A stretch of 64,000 bases of DNA from Paractinoplanes polyasparticus (GCF_019710575.1 NZ_JAHWFK010000001.1:1-64000); one strand, 5' to 3'. Shown: positions 33,781 to 44,991, numbered from the stretch's first letter. Notes: generated from the letters alone by a model not told the origin. Made by a program: numbers and translations.

Positions 33781-36358
33781 ATGGCTTGTGGCCGCGGATG
33801 CCCCAGACGAGGTCGTTCAGGGCGGCCGGTTCGTCGAGGTGGTCGGTGAAGCGGACATGGTGGAGGTTGCGCAGGAAGACGAGCTCGGCCGGGATGCGGT
33901 CGGCGCCGGGCAGCAGCACCGGGATCACCGGCACCTGCCGCTCCACGCACTGTTCCAGGAAGGTACGGATCTCCAGGGCCTGCCAGCGGCCGACGCTCGC
34001 CGGACCGATGCAGACCGCGGCGGCGTCAGATTTCAGGACGGCAGACTGAATGACGTCGGAGAACCAGCGGCCGGGCGGGATCTGCTCGACGTCGATCCAC
34101 GGCTTCAGCCCGCGGTCCCGCAGGCGGCGGCACAGGTCCAGGACCGCCGGCTTGTCGGCGCTGTTGTGGGCCATGAAGACGTCGAACCGGGTCGGCGACG
34201 CCGCGGAGACACGTGCGGCGACGTGATTCCGGCCGTCGAGGGCCTGCCGCAGGGCGTTCAGCTCGTCGGCGTCGAGGCGTTCGACCAGCGTCTCGAACGG
34301 GGCCTGATCGCCGCCGGCGGTTAACAGGGCGGGCAGCCGGGCCGGTCCGACCACGCCGGACAGGACCGCGGCCCGACGCGAGCGATCCGCCTCGGCCCTC
34401 GTCATCATGTCGTACGCCTGGCGGGTGGTGGCGACCGCCTCCGCCAGCCGTTCTGACGGGCCGGGGCGGGGCGGGTGCCGCTCGGCCCCAGCCGCCTCCG
34501 CCGGGGACAGCTCGGTCGGCACCGGCACGAGCAGGGGGTCACGCAGGTGCGGGAAGCTTATCCGGGCCACGGCGGCGTCGTACTCGTCGAGCGACTCCGC
34601 CAGCAGCGGCACCGACGCGAGATCCGTTTCCGGCAGGTCGGCTGAATCGTCGGCGAGGGCCCGGGCACGCGCGTCGGCGAGCATCTCGGCGTGAACCTCC
34701 GCCAGAGCCTGGCGGAGCTTCTCGACCGCCGCGGCCGGGGTCGGCGGCGTCAGCTCCATTCGTAGCGCCTCGGCGACCCGGTCGCGATGCCGCGCGTGGG
34801 TTTCCTCAGCCTCACTCCACCGCGCCGCCTCCGACTCCACCACGGCGAGCAACCGGGGCTGGGACCGGATGAACGCCTCGAACGAATCCGGGTCGGCCGG
34901 ACGTCCGAGCGGCACGCATTCACCGATCGGCAGCCCTTCGAGCCAGCGCGGCACGCCCCATCGCAGTCTTCCGAGACTTGCGACGAGGTTCTGCCGGTGA
35001 CCCGACGTGGCGGCGATCCAGGCCGACGAGCCCTCCGGGATCTCATGGAACGCGGCCAGCGCGGAGAAGGCGCAGTCGGCGATCGTCTCGGCGCCGGCGG
35101 TTACCCGGCAGCCGCCGACAGCTTCGCGAAAAACGCCGTACTCGATTCGCAGTCTGTCCCGCGTGCGCAGTTGTGCGTGGGCGTCCGTCGGTTCCGACGG
35201 AGTCCACTGCAGGCGCTGCCGACGAAACTGCCTGTTGGACAGCAAGGTGAGCACCGTGCCTCGCCACCACCGGAACAGGCGATCGCGCGGCGGGTGCGCC
35301 GATCGTGAGTTCCGCAGCGCCGCCGACGCCTCGGCGACCGCCGCCCGGGAGACCGGTCCCAGTAGCTCCGACCGGCGTTCGATCTCTCGCAGTTGCGCCC
35401 GGATCCGCTTCGGTTCGGTGTGAGCGGGCAGCTTCACCGCTCGGCGGCGCAACTCCAGGACCGCGGCCGAGGGCCGCACGACGGCCTCGAAGTCCGCGGC
35501 GAGCTCGATGACGCGGTTACGGAAGCGCCAGGGAATGTGATAGTCCGTCACGATCCGCTGCAGTTCCGCCAGACCCGCCTCCGGGCCGTCGGCGAGTGCG
35601 CGCTTGGCCCCGAGCGCGTTCCTGAGGTCGTTCCACGCGTTCCGCCGCGAATGCTGCCAGCCCCGAACGGCCCTGAGCGTCGACCGGGACTGCTCGGCGA
35701 GCCGGGCGATGTCGTCCTCGACCGACTGCCACCGGGCCAGCGCGGCACGGTTCTCCGCGTAGAAGTCGTCGATCCAGCCCCGTACGCGCTCGAAGATCTG
35801 ATCCGGGGAGGCACCCTCGAACGGCAACACATGCACGGTGAGCGCGCCGATGTCCGTGAAGACGAGGATGCACGGGACCTGGGCGCCGATGCCGAGCCGC
35901 TGGGCGAATCGCAACGCCTCGCCCGAACCCGGCATCGCTGCCTTCTCCGAACACTCCCAGCCGATCTGCTCGTCGATCTCGCCGAGGTCGACGAAGGGCC
36001 GCAGCGCGGCCGGCCGCAGCTGCCGCCACGGATCCCGTTCGAAGTCCAGGCGGGCGATGCTGTCGAGCACCGGCCCGATGACTCCGAGCTTCGATCCACG
36101 AAGCGGGCCGTCGTGCCCCTCCCACATGGCGGCCGTGAAAGCGCCCACCGACAAGTCGGAGAAGAAGACGAACCGCACCCGGTCGGCCGTACGGACGCAG
36201 AGGTCGACGCAGTAGCGCGAGAGGAATTGCCGGGACGCGGCCGAGCTGTCGTTCAGCACCACTATGGACCAGCCGAACCGGTCGACCAGGCCTCCGGTGC
36301 TGTCCAGGCGCAGAGCGTACCGGTAGATCTTGTCCGCCGAGGGCGCGCGAAAGCCCAT
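33779..36358 (-). CDS. Large protein with C-terminal TIR domain, unknown N-terminal domain
   Basis: An 859-residue soluble protein. The N-terminal ~210 residues form an unrecognised alpha/beta domain (YRYALRLDSTGGLVDRFGWS, then VRFVFFSDLSVGAF and ILVFTDIGALTVHVLPFE). Arg/Ala/Glu-rich helical, partly coiled-coil segments occupy ~210-700. The last ~140 residues are a TIR domain: RFDVFMAHNSADK, GLKPWIDVEQIPPGRWF and the putative catalytic Glu in GRWQALEIRTFLEQ. TIR domains of this type cleave NAD+ or signal in anti-phage systems. Defence is plausible but unproved. It sits upstream of the toxin/immunity pair. Confidence 0.8.
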   Translation of the reverse strand: MGFRAPSADKIYRYALRLDSTGGLVDRFGWSIVVLNDSSAASRQFLSRYCVDLCVRTADRVRFVFFSDLSVGAFTAAMWEGHDGPLRGSKLGVIGPVLDSIARLDFERDPWRQLRPAALRPFVDLGEIDEQIGWECSEKAAMPGSGEALRFAQRLGIGAQVPCILVFTDIGALTVHVLPFEGASPDQIFERVRGWIDDFYAENRAALARWQSVEDDIARLAEQSRSTLRAVRGWQHSRRNAWNDLRNALGAKRALADGPEAGLAELQRIVTDYHIPWRFRNRVIELAADFEAVVRPSAAVLELRRRAVKLPAHTEPKRIRAQLREIERRSELLGPVSRAAVAEASAALRNSRSAHPPRDRLFRWWRGTVLTLLSNRQFRRQRLQWTPSEPTDAHAQLRTRDRLRIEYGVFREAVGGCRVTAGAETIADCAFSALAAFHEIPEGSSAWIAATSGHRQNLVASLGRLRWGVPRWLEGLPIGECVPLGRPADPDSFEAFIRSQPRLLAVVESEAARWSEAEETHARHRDRVAEALRMELTPPTPAAAVEKLRQALAEVHAEMLADARARALADDSADLPETDLASVPLLAESLDEYDAAVARISFPHLRDPLLVPVPTELSPAEAAGAERHPPRPGPSERLAEAVATTRQAYDMMTRAEADRSRRAAVLSGVVGPARLPALLTAGGDQAPFETLVERLDADELNALRQALDGRNHVAARVSAASPTRFDVFMAHNSADKPAVLDLCRRLRDRGLKPWIDVEQIPPGRWFSDVIQSAVLKSDAAAVCIGPASVGRWQALEIRTFLEQCVERQVPVIPVLLPGADRIPAELVFLRNLHHVRFTDHLDEPAALNDLVWGIRGHKP

Positions 36359-36398
36359 GAGGCAGCTTGGCAGCCGGGCGGATCCGGTGTCAAAGGGG

Positions 36399-36433
36399 CC
36401 GGCGGCGGCGCGATGGGGTCGCGCCGCCGCCGG
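36399..36433 (-). terminator. Strong intrinsic terminator of the cellulose operon
   Basis: A perfect 15-bp GC-rich inverted repeat (36399-36413 with 36419-36433) with a 5-nt TGGGG loop lies 24 bp after the LPMO stop on the minus strand. It separates this operon from the downstream TIR gene. Confidence 0.8.
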
Positions 36434-36456
36434 GTTCCATTTCGGAGCGGGTCAGG

Positions 36457-37575
36457 TCAGGTGGTGGCGCAGGCCAGGTTGTTGACCGATGGTGGCGCCG
36501 TGCCCGAGCCGATCAGCCCGAACGTCACGTACTTGCCGGCGGCGACCGTGCCGTTCCAGTTGACGTTCTTGACCGTCACGAGCGAGCCGCTGCTGGTGGC
36601 CGTGCCGCTCCAGGCCTGGGCCAGGGTCTGCGACCCGGGCCAGGTCCAGTTGACCGACCAGTTGTTGATCGCCGCGGTGCCCGCGTGGACCATCACCTCG
36701 GCCTGGAATCCGCCGTTCCAGGTGCCCGTGATGTTGAACATCGCGGTGCAGTCGCCGGATCCCGCAGGCGGCGGGGTCGTAGGCGGAGGCGTGGAGGGCG
36801 GCGGTGTGGTCGGCGGCGGGGTCGTGGGCGGAGGCGTGGTGGGCGGAGGCGTCGTGGTGCCGCCGCCACCGACGCCGGTCACCTCGCCGTTGCCGCCGTC
36901 GAAGGTCACGTCGGAGCAGCCGTAGAACGTCTCGTTGCTGTCCGAGCGCTGCCACACCGAGTAGATCAGGTGGCGGCCGCTCTTGCCGGACGGCAGCGTC
37001 GCGTTCCAGTAGTAGTGCCCGTCATCGGACCCGGGACCACCGTTGGACGGCGGGTTGGTCACCGAGTCGAACGGGGCCGACTCCAGGTCGCTCCAGGCCA
37101 GGGCCCGGGTCGGGCTCCAGCTGTCCTTGGTGATGTACATGCGGAACGTGCCGGGGTGCTTGGCCCAGTTGTTGTACTGGACCCCGATCTGCCGGCCGGC
37201 GGTCAGGTGGGTGAGCGGCCAGTCGTTGCGCGGCAGGTTGAAGCCCGTGAAGTTGTACGGGCCACCGGTGCCGCCCGAGCACAGCTGACCGTCGGGGATG
37301 AACCCGGAGGTCCGGCCCGCCCCGTCCGAGCGCAGCACCGCGAACCAGTTGTAGAGCGAGGTCGTCCCGCTCTGCGCCACGGCGGCCGCGCACGCGGCGT
37401 TCTTCGGCTCGATTGCACCCGTCTGCGGGTTGCGGCCGTCCTTGTAGCAGAGCCATGTGCGGCTGCCCGGCACCATCATCGCGCCGTGGGCCTGGGCGGC
37501 GACCGGTGAGACCACCGCGCCGACACCGGCGGCAAGCAGCCCTGCGAGCGCGTACGCAAGAAGCTTTTTTCGCAT
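36457..37575 (-). CDS. AA10 lytic polysaccharide monooxygenase with CBM2
   Basis: A 372-residue secreted copper enzyme. The signal peptide ends AQA before His30, which becomes the N-terminal histidine-brace ligand of the mature enzyme. The second brace histidine is probably in YNNWAKHPGTFRMYI. The AA10 domain (30-230) is followed by a Thr/Pro-rich linker (about 240-270) and a C-terminal family 2 carbohydrate-binding module with typical Trp residues. It oxidatively cleaves crystalline cellulose (or chitin). It is the last gene of a GH74-GH48-LPMO operon, starting 12 bp after the GH48 stop. Confidence 0.93.
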   Translation of the reverse strand: MRKKLLAYALAGLLAAGVGAVVSPVAAQAHGAMMVPGSRTWLCYKDGRNPQTGAIEPKNAACAAAVAQSGTTSLYNWFAVLRSDGAGRTSGFIPDGQLCSGGTGGPYNFTGFNLPRNDWPLTHLTAGRQIGVQYNNWAKHPGTFRMYITKDSWSPTRALAWSDLESAPFDSVTNPPSNGGPGSDDGHYYWNATLPSGKSGRHLIYSVWQRSDSNETFYGCSDVTFDGGNGEVTGVGGGGTTTPPPTTPPPTTPPPTTPPPSTPPPTTPPPAGSGDCTAMFNITGTWNGGFQAEVMVHAGTAAINNWSVNWTWPGSQTLAQAWSGTATSSGSLVTVKNVNWNGTVAAGKYVTFGLIGSGTAPPSVNNLACATT

Positions 37576-37587
37576 TGACGAGACCTC

Positions 37588-40515
37588 CTATCCGTTGGGG
37601 AAGAGCCGGGCGAAGTCGGCGTAGCCGGTGGCCACGTCGACCTGGGCCCAGAAGCGGTGGTAGTTGAACGTCGGCGCCGGGCCGCCCTTCAGGTAGGCGT
37701 CGACCTTCGGGTAGTCCGGGTCGTTCTTGTAGAAGGACCGGATGTCCAGGAAGGACACGCCCGGCTTGATCTCGTCGCCGTTCGGCATCTTGCCGGTCCA
37801 GCCCGGCGGGATGTAGATGCCCTGACCGGTCGACGCGTTGTAGGTGTCGTCCATCCGGTTGTAGTCGGCGCGGGTCTCGGTGACGGACACGCCCTTCGAG
37901 TCCTTCTTGGTCCAGATCGCGTCGAGCAGGTTCTTGGCCGCCGTCTTGGCCGAGGCGCTGCCCGACTTGGCCGCGTAGTAGGTCAGCAGCTTGGCGAACG
38001 AGCCCGCCACGCCGAGGTCCTGGCCGTGGCTGGTCACCGTGACGTGCAGGTTGGTGTTGGGCGCCGGCGACGACGCGTTCCAGGTGGCCGGGGCGCCCGA
38101 CCACGCCATGTCGGACGGGATCGAGAAGTCGGTGGCGCTGATGGTGCTGTTCTCCAGCGCCCACGGCACCCACTTGTCGAGCACCGACTTGGCCTTGGCG
38201 TCGTTGGTCAGGTAGTAGTACTCGGCCAGCCGCTCCAGCGACCAGGTCTGCATGCCGAACCAGCGGTTCGACGGCGGGTCCTCGTAGACCGGGGCTTCCA
38301 CGTACGCGAGTCCGTAGAACGTCGGCGTGCCGGCCGGCCGGGCCTGGTAGCTGCCGTTCCAGCTGTTCGTCGCGCCGCCGGCGATCGCGCCCTCGGACGA
38401 CTGCAGCCACTGGTAGAACTCGAGCTGCCGGTTCAGGCTGGCCTGCCAGTCCGCCTTGGCCGTCGGCGACTTCGGAGCGAAGGCGCTGACGTTGGACAGG
38501 ACGTAGGCGGCCATCGGGTTCTGGTAGCCGAAGTGGCTGGTGCTCGAGCCGATCCGCCACGCCCAGCCGGCGTTGGTGTCGGTCGCGCCACCCCAGGCGT
38601 AGTACCAGGACATCAGGTTGCTGGAGGAGTTCTTGCCGTTGCCCGCCGCGCACGAGGTCGAGGCGCAGCCCGGCTGCTTGAAGTACTTGTCGTAGAAGGA
38701 GTAGCGCAGGTAGTCGCCCATCTTGGCCGCGTTGGCCACGGCCGCGGTCAGCTGCGACTGCTTGCCCTGCTCGGTGGCCCAGGTCAACGCCCAGTACGCC
38801 GCCTGCACCGCGCGCGAGTCCGCGTCCGGGGCGTTGGTGTACTTCCATTGCTTGGCGTAGCTGGTGTCCTTGGTGAACAGGTCGAGGTAGCCGTTGGGGC
38901 CGCCGTGCTTGAACGTGTCACAGCTGGGCTGGGGCACGGTCTCGAACGTCGACTCCTGCGGGCCGCGCTGGAACGTGTTGATGTAGACGTTGCGCGTGGT
39001 GCCGTCGCCGCAGCGGCCGAAACCGTACGTGTTGTCCACGTCGAGCAGCCAGTGCATGCCGTAGATGTCGGAGGTGCCGTACGCGCTCTTCAGCTCCGAC
39101 GCCAGCGGGTCGTTGCCCACCGAGACGCTCGGGTCGAGCTGCGACGGGTACTGCGAAGGCAGCGGGTACTCGGCCGCGTAGGTCGCCGGCTTGGACGCGT
39201 CGTACTTGTCGTTGGTCGGCTGGTCGGCGTGCGACGGGATGATGTACTTCTCCATCGTCGCCCAGGCGCTGTTGAACGGCGCCCAGTCACCCGACGTGTG
39301 CCCGTACTCCGCCTCGAGCCACAGCCAGTAGCTGAACGCCTCGGAGGTGGTCTCGTGGCCGTGGTCGGGCGCCTCGTCGATCAGCGTCTCGATCGAGTGG
39401 TAGGGCACGCCGTCGGGGCTGAAGTAGCCGTTGGCCGGGTTCTTGATGTCGTTGTACATCTGGGTGAACCGGGCGTCGGCTGCCCCTTCCCGGACGACCG
39501 TCGCGTTGACCGTCGCGGCGGTGTGCCCGCTCGCGGTGGCCGAGAACGCGGCCGTCGCGCCGATCGCCGCCGCGCTGGTGGCCGCGACCGTGACGGTCTG
39601 ACCGGTGTTCCAGTTCGACGGGGTGAAGGTGAGCGACGCCGGCGCGGCCGAGACGGTGGTGGCGCCGGTGCTGCGGGCGACCGCCACGGTCACGTCGGCC
39701 GTCGGAGCCTTGGAGAGCGCCAGCTTGAACATCGCGCTGCCGCCGGGCGAGACGCTCACCGAGGTGGCATCGGTGACGACCGCCGGGGTGGTGGCCGCGT
39801 CCACGAACACGGGCACCGCCGCGGTGTTGCTCTTACCGCCGGTGGCGTCGTACGCGATGGCCTGCAGCTGATAGGCCGCGGTCTGGGCCGGAACCCCGGT
39901 CCAGGTGTACGTGTACGGCGCGGCCGTGTCCGTGTTGAGCAGCAGCCCGTCGTGGTAGAACTCGACCTTGCTGATCGAGCCGCCGGACGGCACGGTCGGC
40001 ACCGCCGTGATCGGGATCGAGGCCGGCGCGGTGTAGCGGGTGTTCGCCGCTGGGCTGCTGATCTCGACCGTCGGCGCGTTGGCCGGGCCGTTGCAGCGGG
40101 TGCCGTTGAGCGTGAACGCCGTCGGCACCGGGTTGGCCGACCCGAACGTGCCGTTGAAGCCCGTGCTGACCGTGCCGTTGGTGCCCAGGCTGCCGTTCCA
40201 GGCCGCGTTGTTCACGGTGACGCGCTGGCCGCTCTGGCTGTAGACGCCGCTCCAGCCCTGGGTGACCCGCTGGGCGGCGTCCGGGAAGTCGTAGTCGAGC
40301 TTCCAGGTGGACACCGGGTCGCCGGTGTTGGTGATGGCGATGTCGCCGGTGAAGCCGCCGGTCCACTGGCTCTGCACCTTGTAGACGACGGTGCAGCTCG
40401 GTGCGGCCAGGGCGGGGACGCCGGCCACGAGGGCCGCGCCGGCGCCGAGGACGGCGGCGCCGGTGACGGCCATCCCGCGACGCAAACGGCGTCTGATGGG
40501 GGCTCTTACTTGCAC
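37588..40515 (-). CDS. GH48 reducing-end exocellulase with N-terminal CBM2
   Basis: A 975-residue secreted cellulase. Order: signal peptide (1-38), CBM2 (about 39-143), two Ig-like modules (about 146-245 and 250-342) and the GH48 catalytic domain (about 345-975). The GH48 domain has the conserved GHETTSEAFSYWLWLEA and DIYGMHWLLDVDN segments. It processively releases cellobiose from chain reducing ends. GTG 40515 with a GGAAAGGA ribosome-binding site. It sits between the GH74 and LPMO genes. Confidence 0.93.
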   Translation of the reverse strand: MQVRAPIRRRLRRGMAVTGAAVLGAGAALVAGVPALAAPSCTVVYKVQSQWTGGFTGDIAITNTGDPVSTWKLDYDFPDAAQRVTQGWSGVYSQSGQRVTVNNAAWNGSLGTNGTVSTGFNGTFGSANPVPTAFTLNGTRCNGPANAPTVEISSPAANTRYTAPASIPITAVPTVPSGGSISKVEFYHDGLLLNTDTAAPYTYTWTGVPAQTAAYQLQAIAYDATGGKSNTAAVPVFVDAATTPAVVTDATSVSVSPGGSAMFKLALSKAPTADVTVAVARSTGATTVSAAPASLTFTPSNWNTGQTVTVAATSAAAIGATAAFSATASGHTAATVNATVVREGAADARFTQMYNDIKNPANGYFSPDGVPYHSIETLIDEAPDHGHETTSEAFSYWLWLEAEYGHTSGDWAPFNSAWATMEKYIIPSHADQPTNDKYDASKPATYAAEYPLPSQYPSQLDPSVSVGNDPLASELKSAYGTSDIYGMHWLLDVDNTYGFGRCGDGTTRNVYINTFQRGPQESTFETVPQPSCDTFKHGGPNGYLDLFTKDTSYAKQWKYTNAPDADSRAVQAAYWALTWATEQGKQSQLTAAVANAAKMGDYLRYSFYDKYFKQPGCASTSCAAGNGKNSSSNLMSWYYAWGGATDTNAGWAWRIGSSTSHFGYQNPMAAYVLSNVSAFAPKSPTAKADWQASLNRQLEFYQWLQSSEGAIAGGATNSWNGSYQARPAGTPTFYGLAYVEAPVYEDPPSNRWFGMQTWSLERLAEYYYLTNDAKAKSVLDKWVPWALENSTISATDFSIPSDMAWSGAPATWNASSPAPNTNLHVTVTSHGQDLGVAGSFAKLLTYYAAKSGSASAKTAAKNLLDAIWTKKDSKGVSVTETRADYNRMDDTYNASTGQGIYIPPGWTGKMPNGDEIKPGVSFLDIRSFYKNDPDYPKVDAYLKGGPAPTFNYHRFWAQVDVATGYADFARLFPNG

Positions 40516-40543
40516 GGGGAGTTCCTTTCCGTGGGGAGGCGCG

Positions 40544-43189
40544 CTACGCCGGGGCGCAGGTGACCGGGGAGGGGACGGGATTGGCGCTGCCGCTGAGGCC
40601 TCCGAGGAAGCCGAAGGTGGTGCTCGCGCCCGCGGCCAGGGCGCCGTTCCAGGAGGCGTTGCGCACGCTGACCGCGGTGCCGGTCTGCGTGTGGGCGCCG
40701 CCCCACAGCTGGGAGATGGTCTGGCCGCCGCCGTAGGTCCAGCCGACGGTCCACGCGGCGGTCGGGGACGATCCCGTGTTCTTGACGGTCACCTCGCCTT
40801 GGAAGCCGCCGCTCCAAAGGCCGGTCACTTTGTACGTTGCCTCGCAACCACCCGAGGGAGGCGGCGTCGAGGTCGGCGGCGGGGTGGTCGGCGGCGGGGT
40901 GGTCGGCGGCGGGGTGGAAGTCGGTGGCGACACCGTGGGCGGCGTGGTGGGGGTCGATACCGGGTCGGCGTAAAGGATTCCGCGCCCGTTGGTGCCGAGG
41001 TAGACCCGGCCGTAGACGCGGGGATCGCCGGCCAGGGCGTCACCGGCGTTGCCGTACTGGTGCTCGTCGTCGTTGATCCGCACCCAGCTCGTGCCGCTGT
41101 CGCCGGAGCGGAAGACGCCGGTCACCCCGTCGACCGTGCCGACCAGGAAGACCGTCGGGCGGGTGGAGCCCGGCGCCGCCTTGCCGAACGCGACGTTGAT
41201 ACCGGCGGTCACCGAAGCGATCCGGGTGAACGACGCTCCGGAGTCGGTCGAGCGCAACAGTCCGCTCTCCCCCGCGAACCAGACCTCACCCTGCGCGCCG
41301 GGCACCGCCTTGAAGTGCAGCCGGCCGGCCCCCGGGAGGGTGGCCGCCGAAGCCGTGAACGAGGCCCCGCCGTCCTTGCTGGTGTAGAACTTTCCCGCCG
41401 CGTACGCATAGAAGGTTCTGGGGTCGACGCGGTCGCTCTCGACGATCGCGCCGGCCGGGATGCCGCTCGAGGCCGTCCACGAGCTGCCCCGCGTGGTCGA
41501 GTGGTGGACGCCCACCCCCTGCGGCGACCACACCATCGCGGTGGCGTCGGCGCCGACGGCGATGGTCCCGCCCCCGGTCACTCCGGACGGTTCCTGGCCC
41601 TGGTACCAGTTCTTGCCGCCGTCGGACGAGATGCCGATGTGCGGGGCCACGTCCGCGTTGCCGACCCGGGCGAAGACCGCCGGGCTGAGCTCGGCGAAGT
41701 CCAGCGACGTGTTGCTGCCCAGCGCCGGCGTGTCGTGGAAGTTCGGCTGCACCGTGTCGAGCGACGCGTGATGGAAGCCGCCGATGTCGCCCAGCGCGCT
41801 CACCAGTGGCGCCCCCGAGGGTGGACTGGCCAGGTCGAGGACGGCCGTCTCCTCGAGGCCCCGGGCCATCGGCTTGATGGTGAACGTGGTGTTCCTGTCC
41901 CAGTTGGTCAGCTCGGTGGTGCCGTAGATCGTCGCGCCGGTGCCGTAGAGCATGCGGTCGGAGTCGAACGGGTCGATCTCGAGCGACTCGTTCATCCAGC
42001 CGAGCTTCGGCGTCGACTCCGGCGGCTGCGGGTTGGTGTTGAAGTCGAGCCACGGGTTGGCCGAGATGTCCATGGAGTAGCGCTTCGACACCGACGGGTA
42101 GCCGTCGAAGTCCCAGATCCGGGTCCAGGTGGCGCCGTTGTCGGTGCTGCGGAAGAAGATCGCGTCGGGCCACCACGAGATCTGCGTGGCGACCATGAGC
42201 GTGCCCGGTTTCTGCCGGTCGACGGTCAGGCCCGAATATCCGTAGTACGGCGAGGCCGAGGCCGGCGTGGGCGAGATGTCCGTCCAGGCGCCGGTGGTCG
42301 TGTCGAACCGCTGCACCTGACCCGCGCCGCCGTCGTACGGACCGCCGGTGTCGCTGGTGGCGATGAACAGATGGTTGCCGGCGACGACGCCCTTGTGTGC
42401 GAGGTAGCCGGTGGGCTGGCCGGGGATGCGCTCCCAGGTCGCGCCGCCGTCGAGCGAACGGTAAACGGGGTTCTGCTTGTCCGCCACGCCGACGTAGATC
42501 TGGTTCGCGGCGCCAAAGGTCACCCAGGTCAGGCCCTGGTTCTGGCTCAGATAGCCGTTGGGGTCGGCCGGGTCCTGCACGTAGTTGCCGGCGTTCGGGA
42601 AGTTCGTCACCTTCGCCCAGGTCGCGCCGTGATCGGTGCTCCGCCACAGCCCGTTTCCACCCTCCGCGGCGAAATAGACCTTCCGGTTGTCGTGCGGATC
42701 GACCGCGAGCCGCTCCCCCATGCCCCGGCCCGGCATGTTGCCGCCGTTCTTGAACGGCAGGACGGCCGTCTGCCAGGTGTTTCCCTTGTCGGACGAGCGC
42801 AGGATCGCCCCGTTGTCCGGGTCCCAGCTGTTCGTGTACATGCCGACCGCCGCGTACACCCGGTTCGTGTCGACCGGGTCGGGCGCGATGCTGAGCACGC
42901 CGTTGTAGCCCCAGTCGTCCTGTCCCACCCAGTCGAGCAGCGGCGTCCAGCTCTGGCCGCTCTGGTTCCAGCGATAGGCGCCGCCGATGTCGGTGCGGGC
43001 GTAGATGAGATCGCGCTCACCGGGGTTGAAGACGACCCCCGGCACGAAGCCTCCGCCGTCGATGCGGACGTTCCTCCAGACGTACGGGTCGGACGCTGCC
43101 GCGGACGCGCCGAGCGGCCGCGCCAGGGCGACAGCGGCCGAGCTGAGCAGCACGGCGGTGACGACCGCGGCAATGGTGGATCGACGCAT
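40544..43189 (-). CDS. GH74 xyloglucanase with C-terminal CBM2
   Basis: An 881-residue secreted enzyme starting at ATG 43189 (MRRSTIAAVV) with GGAAGG upstream; an ATG 15 bases earlier is less well placed. A signal peptide (about 1-32) precedes a twin seven-bladed propeller with many Asp-box repeats such as SSDKGNTW, STDHGATW, SLDGGATW and SGDSGTSW. A Thr/Pro linker (about 760-785) leads to CBM2. It cleaves xyloglucan or mixed beta-glucans. It is the first gene of the cellulose operon, behind a CebR-type operator. Confidence 0.93.
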   Translation of the reverse strand: MRRSTIAAVVTAVLLSSAAVALARPLGASAAASDPYVWRNVRIDGGGFVPGVVFNPGERDLIYARTDIGGAYRWNQSGQSWTPLLDWVGQDDWGYNGVLSIAPDPVDTNRVYAAVGMYTNSWDPDNGAILRSSDKGNTWQTAVLPFKNGGNMPGRGMGERLAVDPHDNRKVYFAAEGGNGLWRSTDHGATWAKVTNFPNAGNYVQDPADPNGYLSQNQGLTWVTFGAANQIYVGVADKQNPVYRSLDGGATWERIPGQPTGYLAHKGVVAGNHLFIATSDTGGPYDGGAGQVQRFDTTTGAWTDISPTPASASPYYGYSGLTVDRQKPGTLMVATQISWWPDAIFFRSTDNGATWTRIWDFDGYPSVSKRYSMDISANPWLDFNTNPQPPESTPKLGWMNESLEIDPFDSDRMLYGTGATIYGTTELTNWDRNTTFTIKPMARGLEETAVLDLASPPSGAPLVSALGDIGGFHHASLDTVQPNFHDTPALGSNTSLDFAELSPAVFARVGNADVAPHIGISSDGGKNWYQGQEPSGVTGGGTIAVGADATAMVWSPQGVGVHHSTTRGSSWTASSGIPAGAIVESDRVDPRTFYAYAAGKFYTSKDGGASFTASAATLPGAGRLHFKAVPGAQGEVWFAGESGLLRSTDSGASFTRIASVTAGINVAFGKAAPGSTRPTVFLVGTVDGVTGVFRSGDSGTSWVRINDDEHQYGNAGDALAGDPRVYGRVYLGTNGRGILYADPVSTPTTPPTVSPPTSTPPPTTPPPTTPPPTSTPPPSGGCEATYKVTGLWSGGFQGEVTVKNTGSSPTAAWTVGWTYGGGQTISQLWGGAHTQTGTAVSVRNASWNGALAAGASTTFGFLGGLSGSANPVPSPVTCAPA

Positions 43190-43219
43190 CCAAGAGCCTT
43201 CCATCGACGAGCTTCCACA

Positions 43220-43233
43220 TGGGAGCGCTCCCA
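43220..43233 (-). promoter_or_regulatory. Perfect CebR-type operator TGGGAGCGCTCCCA
   Basis: The 14-bp palindrome is identical to the cellobiose-responsive CebR box of Streptomyces. It lies about 30 bp upstream of the GH74 start. A TTGACA hexamer on the minus strand (43265-43260) is ~27 bp further upstream, so bound repressor would cover the start of transcription. Confidence 0.85.
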
Positions 43234-43560
43234 GCAGCGTCGTGGGCCCGACATCTTTCTGTCAAGCCCTGGAAACCAGGAGTTGACAATCGTGCATATC
43301 TTGGCCGGCCTGCTGTCCGCCGGCGGCATGATCACGCGCGGGGCGGGTACCGGCCCCGCACAGGCGCGGCAAACCGCGGCGGGCATTCGGGTTTCTCAAT
43401 AGCTAAATGAATCGGAACAACACGCGGCAACTCTAAGGAATGAACCGATAACGGTACGTCAGGGATTTGCGCGACGTTTTTCTACGCTGTGTATCATCTG
43501 GCCGTGATTACGGGAGCGGACCCGCGTCCCCCAGCGGAGCCCGCAGCGGAGGAGCATTTG
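43234..43560. other. Divergent intergenic region between GH74 and ugd
   Basis: No gene is apparent in these 327 bp. The part near GH74 carries TTGACA (minus strand) and a small CCTGG-AAA-CCAGG repeat (43268-43280). The ugd side is relatively AT-rich, with a TATCAT hexamer at 43492-43497 as a possible -10. GGAGGAG ends about nine bases before ATG 43561. Confidence 0.5.
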
Positions 43561-44925
<1,365 letters not shown>

Positions 44926-44951
44926 CGCGCCGCCGCATCCACCGATCAGAC

Positions 44952-44991
44952 CACCCCGCCTCGGAGATTCGTCGATATCCGAGGCGGGGTG
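44952..44991 (+). terminator. Intrinsic terminator after ugd
   Basis: A perfect 14-bp stem (CACCCCGCCTCGGA, 44952-44965, with 44978-44991) and a 12-nt loop, followed by TTCTGTCTG, 27 bp after the ugd stop. Confidence 0.85.

Noticed and set aside
37657..43402. Two ~1000-residue plus-strand open frames opposite GH48 and GH74
   Set aside because: Gly/Arg/Val-biased shadow frames without domains; the minus strand encodes unmistakable CAZymes.
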